Positions 52,392-55,559 of a stretch of DNA of 55,559 nt are shown here, one piece after another. Made by a program: the position numbers and the translations under genes. The DNA lies in the NCBI GenBank assembly GCA_029256485.1, contig JAQSXU010000014.1, forward strand, positions 1-55,559, written 5' to 3'. Each line of letters starts with the position of its first letter. Position 1 is the stretch's first letter. The stretch comes from Clostridiaceae bacterium (lineage in GTDB: Bacteria > Bacillota_A > Clostridia > Clostridiales > Clostridiaceae). The notes under the pieces are model-generated. The model made no database searches, had not been told where the DNA came from, and saw nothing but the letters and a program-made list of their open reading frames with translations.

Positions 52392-53600
52392 CCCAAGCAT
52401 TAAATATGAATTTACTTTTTCACTTTCTTTAAAATAACTTTCATATTTTCCACCCTTATTTATATAACCTGATACACTTTCCTCAAATATATTATATTTT
52501 AGATTAGCAATCTGCTCCTTAATATTTTTTAGAAGAAAATTTTTTCTGAATTTATCCTCTATCAGACTGTTAATAGCAAAATTTTTAAATAGAATATATG
52601 AGCCAATTATATGTGCATTATCTTTTATGTATTTATCAGTTAGTTTTAACAAGAAATCTTCATTATGAAAACTATAATTACTGGTTCCTGAAATATCTAA
52701 TAGTATATCTACAGACTTGTTCCCTATTGGAATCCGAAGAAAATCTGAACAAATGAATACAATGTTTTTTTTACAGTTAGCTATTTCTAATATATTCTTT
52801 AAAAATTTATGCCTGTTTATATCATAATCTACAGCTAAATATATTGAATCGTCAGGCAGCTTATCATAAATATTTCTTAAAAAGAATCCCATTCCGGAAC
52901 CTAATTCAAGTATTACCTTATTTTTAAAATCATCAAAATTTATTTTTTTATATAACCATTCCATTCCACTGAAAAGTTTATCAAGATAATTCTCATTAGT
53001 AGCTGTAATATAATCAACAATATAGTTAAAGTCAAATTTCACTTCATTGTTATCTATGGCACTATTAAGTTTTAATATTCCATCTTCAATAATGTATTCT
53101 TCACCACAAATGCATTTCAATTTGCCATTAATAATTTGATTATTTAATATGCTTCCATTGCTAAGCATCAAACTATTTCCACATTTTAAACATTTTAAAA
53201 GATTTAATACCTTAAAATCTATGCCTATAATAGATTTCTCTTTGCTTTCATTTTGTGAAAGCTCACTTAACTTTGCTCTAAGTTTTTGCCTCATTTTATT
53301 AAGTTCTTCTATATGTGTATGCAGCTCTTTATCTTTATTAACAAATATTTCTTTAAAGCATCCATTTTTCTCATATTGAGTAAGTTGTCCAAATCTTTTA
53401 AACATAAAAATTGATTTTATTTCTTTTAAGGTAAATCCCATGTTCTTAAGGCATATTATATCATGCAAATCATCATAACATCTCTCATCAAAGTCATATT
53501 GTCCTCCTTTTTTTTCCGGGACTAACAACTTCATATCCATATAATGCCGTACAGTATCTAAAGTTAAGTTATTAACTTTAGTAAATTCTCCAATTCTCAT
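52383..53600 (-). CDS. MerR regulator fused to a zinc-ribbon methyltransferase
   Basis: 405 residues. Residues 1-115 are a MerR DNA-binding domain and dimerisation helix ([31 protein letters not shown]). Cys137, Cys140, Cys163 and Cys165 form a small zinc-ribbon like that of RlmA-type rRNA methyltransferases or Trm112. Residues about 200-405 are a class I SAM-dependent methyltransferase with motif [10 protein letters not shown] (232-240) and the acidic AVDYD (256-260). The likely ligand-sensing part of MerR is thus replaced by an enzyme. GGGGTGAT precedes the ATG. The MFS gene downstream has a MerR-type promoter, suggesting direct control. Confidence 0.85.
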   Translation of the reverse strand: MRIGEFTKVNNLTLDTVRHYMDMKLLVPEKKGGQYDFDERCYDDLHDIICLKNMGFTLKEIKSIFMFKRFGQLTQYEKNGCFKEIFVNKDKELHTHIEELNKMRQKLRAKLSELSQNESKEKSIIGIDFKVLNLLKCLKCGNSLMLSNGSILNNQIINGKLKCICGEEYIIEDGILKLNSAIDNNEVKFDFNYIVDYITATNENYLDKLFSGMEWLYKKINFDDFKNKVILELGSGMGFFLRNIYDKLPDDSIYLAVDYDINRHKFLKNILEIANCKKNIVFICSDFLRIPIGNKSVDILLDISGTSNYSFHNEDFLLKLTDKYIKDNAHIIGSYILFKNFAINSLIEDKFRKNFLLKNIKEQIANLKYNIFEESVSGYINKGGKYESYFKESEKVNSYLMLGKR

Positions 53601-53699
53601 TATATCACCCCATTTAGCGGTAAGTGTAAATGTTAATTTATTATACCATAAACCATTAACGGCAGCTATATAAGTTAATGCTTATTTAAAAGCGATAAA

Positions 53700-53728
53700 T
53701 TGAATGAAATAATAATATGAGGTATACT
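53700..53728 (+). promoter_or_regulatory. sigma-A promoter of the HAD phosphatase gene
   Basis: TTGAAT (53700-53705), exactly 17 bases, TATACT (53723-53728), 60 bases before the start codon. Confidence 0.65.
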
Positions 53729-53788
53729 TTTATTATTATTTTACTATAAAATTAATTATAAATTATAATGGAGGTGGAAGATTAAAAT

Positions 53789-54601
53789 ATGTATAAGCTT
53801 ATTGCCATGGACATGGATGGTACTTTATTAAGAGATGATAAAACTATTTCAAATAAAACCAAAATAACCATTAAAAAAGCTTTAGAGTTAGGAATAAAAA
53901 TAGTATTAACTTCAGGAAGGCCCATTCAGGGTATTAAAAACTATTTAGATGAACTCCAGCTTACAGGGAAGGATGATTATGTAATAGGTCTTAATGGAGC
54001 AGTAATATGCAGAACCAGCGATTACTCAGTGGTAAGCAGCAATGCGGTACTGACAGGGAAAGATTTAAAGTATATTTACAGTAAAGTTAAAAATTTAAAC
54101 GCATATTTTCATGCTTTTACTGAAAAAGAAGATTTAGTGAAAGAAAAAAGCAAGTTTTCCGATGATGACGAAAAAAGATTAAATCTAAAAGTAAGAACTG
54201 TGGATTTGCCAAATGGTGTAAATGATGAAGATGAGATACTAAAGGTAGTTTTAGAACAGGAAAAGGAAGTTATAGATGAGATTATGTCCCAAATTCCAAA
54301 AGAGTTATTTCAAGAGTACAGTATTTTTAGAAGCATTGACTTTATGATTGAATTTATGAATAAGAATTGCAATAAAGCAGCAGGGGTGGAAAAGCTTGCA
54401 CAATATCTAGGCATTAGAAAAGAGGAAATAATAACTATTGGTGATGCTGTTAATGATATTGAAATGATACAATATGCCGGACTTGGTGTGGCAATGGGAA
54501 ATGCAAAGGATGAAATTAAAAGCATAGCTGATTTTATAACCAAAAACAATGAAGATGACGGAGTATCTTATGTAATTGAAAAATTCATAATAAATAAATA
54601 A
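53789..54601 (+). CDS. Cof-type HAD-superfamily phosphatase
   Basis: Cytoplasmic hydrolase that removes phosphate from sugar phosphates or flavin/cofactor phosphates; 270 residues, normal for subfamily IIB. Motif I MDMDGTLL with the nucleophile Asp8 and acid-base Asp10, motif II LTSGRP, the C2-type cap (about 85-190), a lysine of motif III in NKAAGVEKLAQ and motif IV GDAVNDIEMI are intact. GGAGGTGG lies about 12 bases before the ATG. Single-gene unit with its own promoter and terminator. The substrate cannot be predicted. Confidence 0.93.
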   Translation: MYKLIAMDMDGTLLRDDKTISNKTKITIKKALELGIKIVLTSGRPIQGIKNYLDELQLTGKDDYVIGLNGAVICRTSDYSVVSSNAVLTGKDLKYIYSKVKNLNAYFHAFTEKEDLVKEKSKFSDDDEKRLNLKVRTVDLPNGVNDEDEILKVVLEQEKEVIDEIMSQIPKELFQEYSIFRSIDFMIEFMNKNCNKAAGVEKLAQYLGIRKEEIITIGDAVNDIEMIQYAGLGVAMGNAKDEIKSIADFITKNNEDDGVSYVIEKFIINK

Positions 54602-54618
54602 AAAATTAAAACAATAAA

Positions 54619-54652
54619 CAAAATCACCATGTAGAGATCATGGTGATTTTTA
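54619..54652. terminator. bidirectional terminator
   Basis: AAATCACCATG (54621-54631) pairs perfectly with CATGGTGATTT (54639-54649), T-run follows; serves the HAD gene and the convergent repeat-protein gene. Confidence 0.85.
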
Positions 54653-54658
54653 ATATGG

Positions 54659-55282
54659 TTAACAGCCTTCTTCCATCATATGTGAATGCTTTTTCATCTT
54701 CATTGGACATATATATTTTCTTTCATGTGGACAATGATAAGGCATTGGGCATGGCACCATCATAGGACAAGGTAATACAGGCTTATGCATCATCATAGGC
54801 TGTTGTATTGGTTGTTGAATGTTGGGCATAATCGGCTGTATATATAACTGCATTTTTGTCGGCTCCATTATGGGCTCTATTTTTAATTGCAGCTTTACTG
54901 GCTCCATTATTACAGAACCCATTTTAGGCTGTATATTCAGTTCTATATTGCTTGGTTCTATCTTAGGCAGTATATTTGGTTCGATATCCAGCTCCATTTT
55001 TGACGGTTCCATTTTAGGCTGTATATTTAATCCCACGTTTTGCGGTTCAACATTAGGCTGAATATTTAACTGCATATTTGCTGGTTCAATACTTGGCTGT
55101 ATCTTAACCTGCTGTGGAGGCGGCGGTATAAAAACAGGTGGCTTTGAAGGAGGGGGAGGAGGTGCTGGCGGTGTTGGTATTTTTCTTTCAATGTCCTCAT
55201 CATCAATTCTAAACATCATCATTGGACACATTTCAGGATATTGGCAAGGAACAAAATCCGTTATTTCAATATTTTGGTTCAT
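54659..55282 (-). CDS. Pro/Met-rich repeat protein, possibly a spore coat protein
   Basis: 207 residues from the ATG at 55282 (GAGAGGG at 8 bases; an ATG at 55303 lies before that site). Three parts: an N-terminal segment with PCQYPEMCPMMMF; a proline tract (about 36-57) followed by a repeat region (about 59-150) of a roughly 13-residue unit such as LNIQPNVEPQNVG and LNIQPKMEPSKME; and a C-terminal part rich in Cys, Met, His and Pro (PCPMMVPCPMPYHCPHE). No signal peptide or membrane helix. Cys/His/Met-rich ends with a fibrous-looking repeat recall spore coat or exosporium proteins, but this is inference. Not otherwise recognised. Confidence 0.75.
   Translation of the reverse strand: MNQNIEITDFVPCQYPEMCPMMMFRIDDEDIERKIPTPPAPPPPPSKPPVFIPPPPQQVKIQPSIEPANMQLNIQPNVEPQNVGLNIQPKMEPSKMELDIEPNILPKIEPSNIELNIQPKMGSVIMEPVKLQLKIEPIMEPTKMQLYIQPIMPNIQQPIQQPMMMHKPVLPCPMMVPCPMPYHCPHERKYICPMKMKKHSHMMEEGC
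54833..55108 (-). repeat. 39-base coding tandem repeat region
   Basis: Encodes about six diverged copies of a 13-residue unit (L-x-I-x-P-x-x-EP-x-x-M-x); two units are longer (17-18 residues). Diverged at the DNA level, so old. Confidence 0.6.
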
Positions 55283-55530
55283 AATTACCCTCTCATTAAA
55301 CATTATATCGGTTTATTATATGAATACTTTTATATTATGTTCATAATTATAAGCAAAAAGATAATGGAATTAGAATGATTTTTAGAATTAAACCTATTTT
55401 TAGACCCATGGATATTTAATAAAATTAATATAATTGTTTAATAAATTTAACTAATGTAAGAAAAATATGGATTTATAATGAAAAATATTATACAATAATA
55501 GTATATTAACATAAGAGAGGGGGAATTCTG
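55283..55530. other. AT-rich intergenic region
   Basis: No open frame. Divergent promoter region for the repeat protein (minus) and the last gene (plus); several TATAAT-like stretches but no confident -35/-10 pair. Confidence 0.4.
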
Positions 55531-55559
55531 ATGAAAAAATTCTGGAAATCTACTGGAAA
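55531..55559 (+). CDS. start of a gene, 3' truncated by the window
   Basis: ATG at 55531 with GAGAGGGGG at 8 bases reads MKKFWKSTG before the window ends. The basic start could begin a signal peptide, but nine codons do not allow identification. Confidence 0.5.

Overview
The window looks like the chromosome of a low-GC, probably spore-forming Clostridium (inference from AT-rich codon use, strong AGGAGG-type ribosome binding sites, glycolytic and tmRNA genes of clostridial type, a SigI/RsgI pair, and small repetitive proteins resembling spore proteins). No species can be named from sequence alone.

Region 1 (1-12069) is core genome: the glycolytic cluster gap(partial)-pgk-tpiA-gpmI-eno, then secG, a membrane pyrophosphatase (hppA), rnr, smpB and ssrA (tmRNA). 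The rnr-smpB-ssrA group handles trans-translation and RNA decay, and the five glycolytic genes carry triose phosphates to phosphoenolpyruvate.

Region 2 (about 12022-21695) looks like foreign DNA stacked at the 3' end of ssrA. The last bases of ssrA plus a few following bases are repeated perfectly at 21675-21695 and, with one mismatch, at 16517-16535. These three att-like repeats cut the region into two blocks. Block A holds a sodium/glutamate symporter, an antiterminator-type leader (GlcT-like RAT overlapping a terminator) and a secreted GH3 beta-N-acetylglucosaminidase. Block B holds a BceRS-type two-component system, a BceAB-type ABC transporter and a decayed histidine kinase. No integrase remains.

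Region 3 (21700-29300) is a patchwork: a ferredoxin stub with an in-frame TGA, a divergent MFS/TetR pair with three ACGT-centred operator-like sites, a PiT phosphate transporter with its DUF47 partner, a small repeat protein resembling gamma-type SASP, and a thiol-redox cluster (membrane-anchored thioredoxin-like protein, thioredoxin-CcdA fusion, small unknown protein).

Region 4 (29300-50990) is an extracellular carbohydrate region: a GH27 alpha-galactosidase with a CBM inserted in its barrel, a very large GH2 beta-galactosidase with a LamG domain inserted, SigI/RsgI, two tandem-duplicated secreted levansucrases, a third membrane-anchored GH68 enzyme of another subtype, a truncated HxlR regulator with a pyridoxamine-oxidase-like protein, a 1562-residue secreted PHP-domain protein and a lipoprotein with a flavinylation motif. 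The large secreted enzymes share two C-terminal modules: FIMAH (GH3, GH2) and PxKF (GH27, PHP).

Region 5 (51000-55559) holds an MFS efflux pump behind a MerR-type promoter with a 19-bp spacer, preceded by a MerR-zinc finger-methyltransferase fusion; then a Cof-type HAD phosphatase, a Pro/Met-rich repeat protein and the first codons of a further gene.
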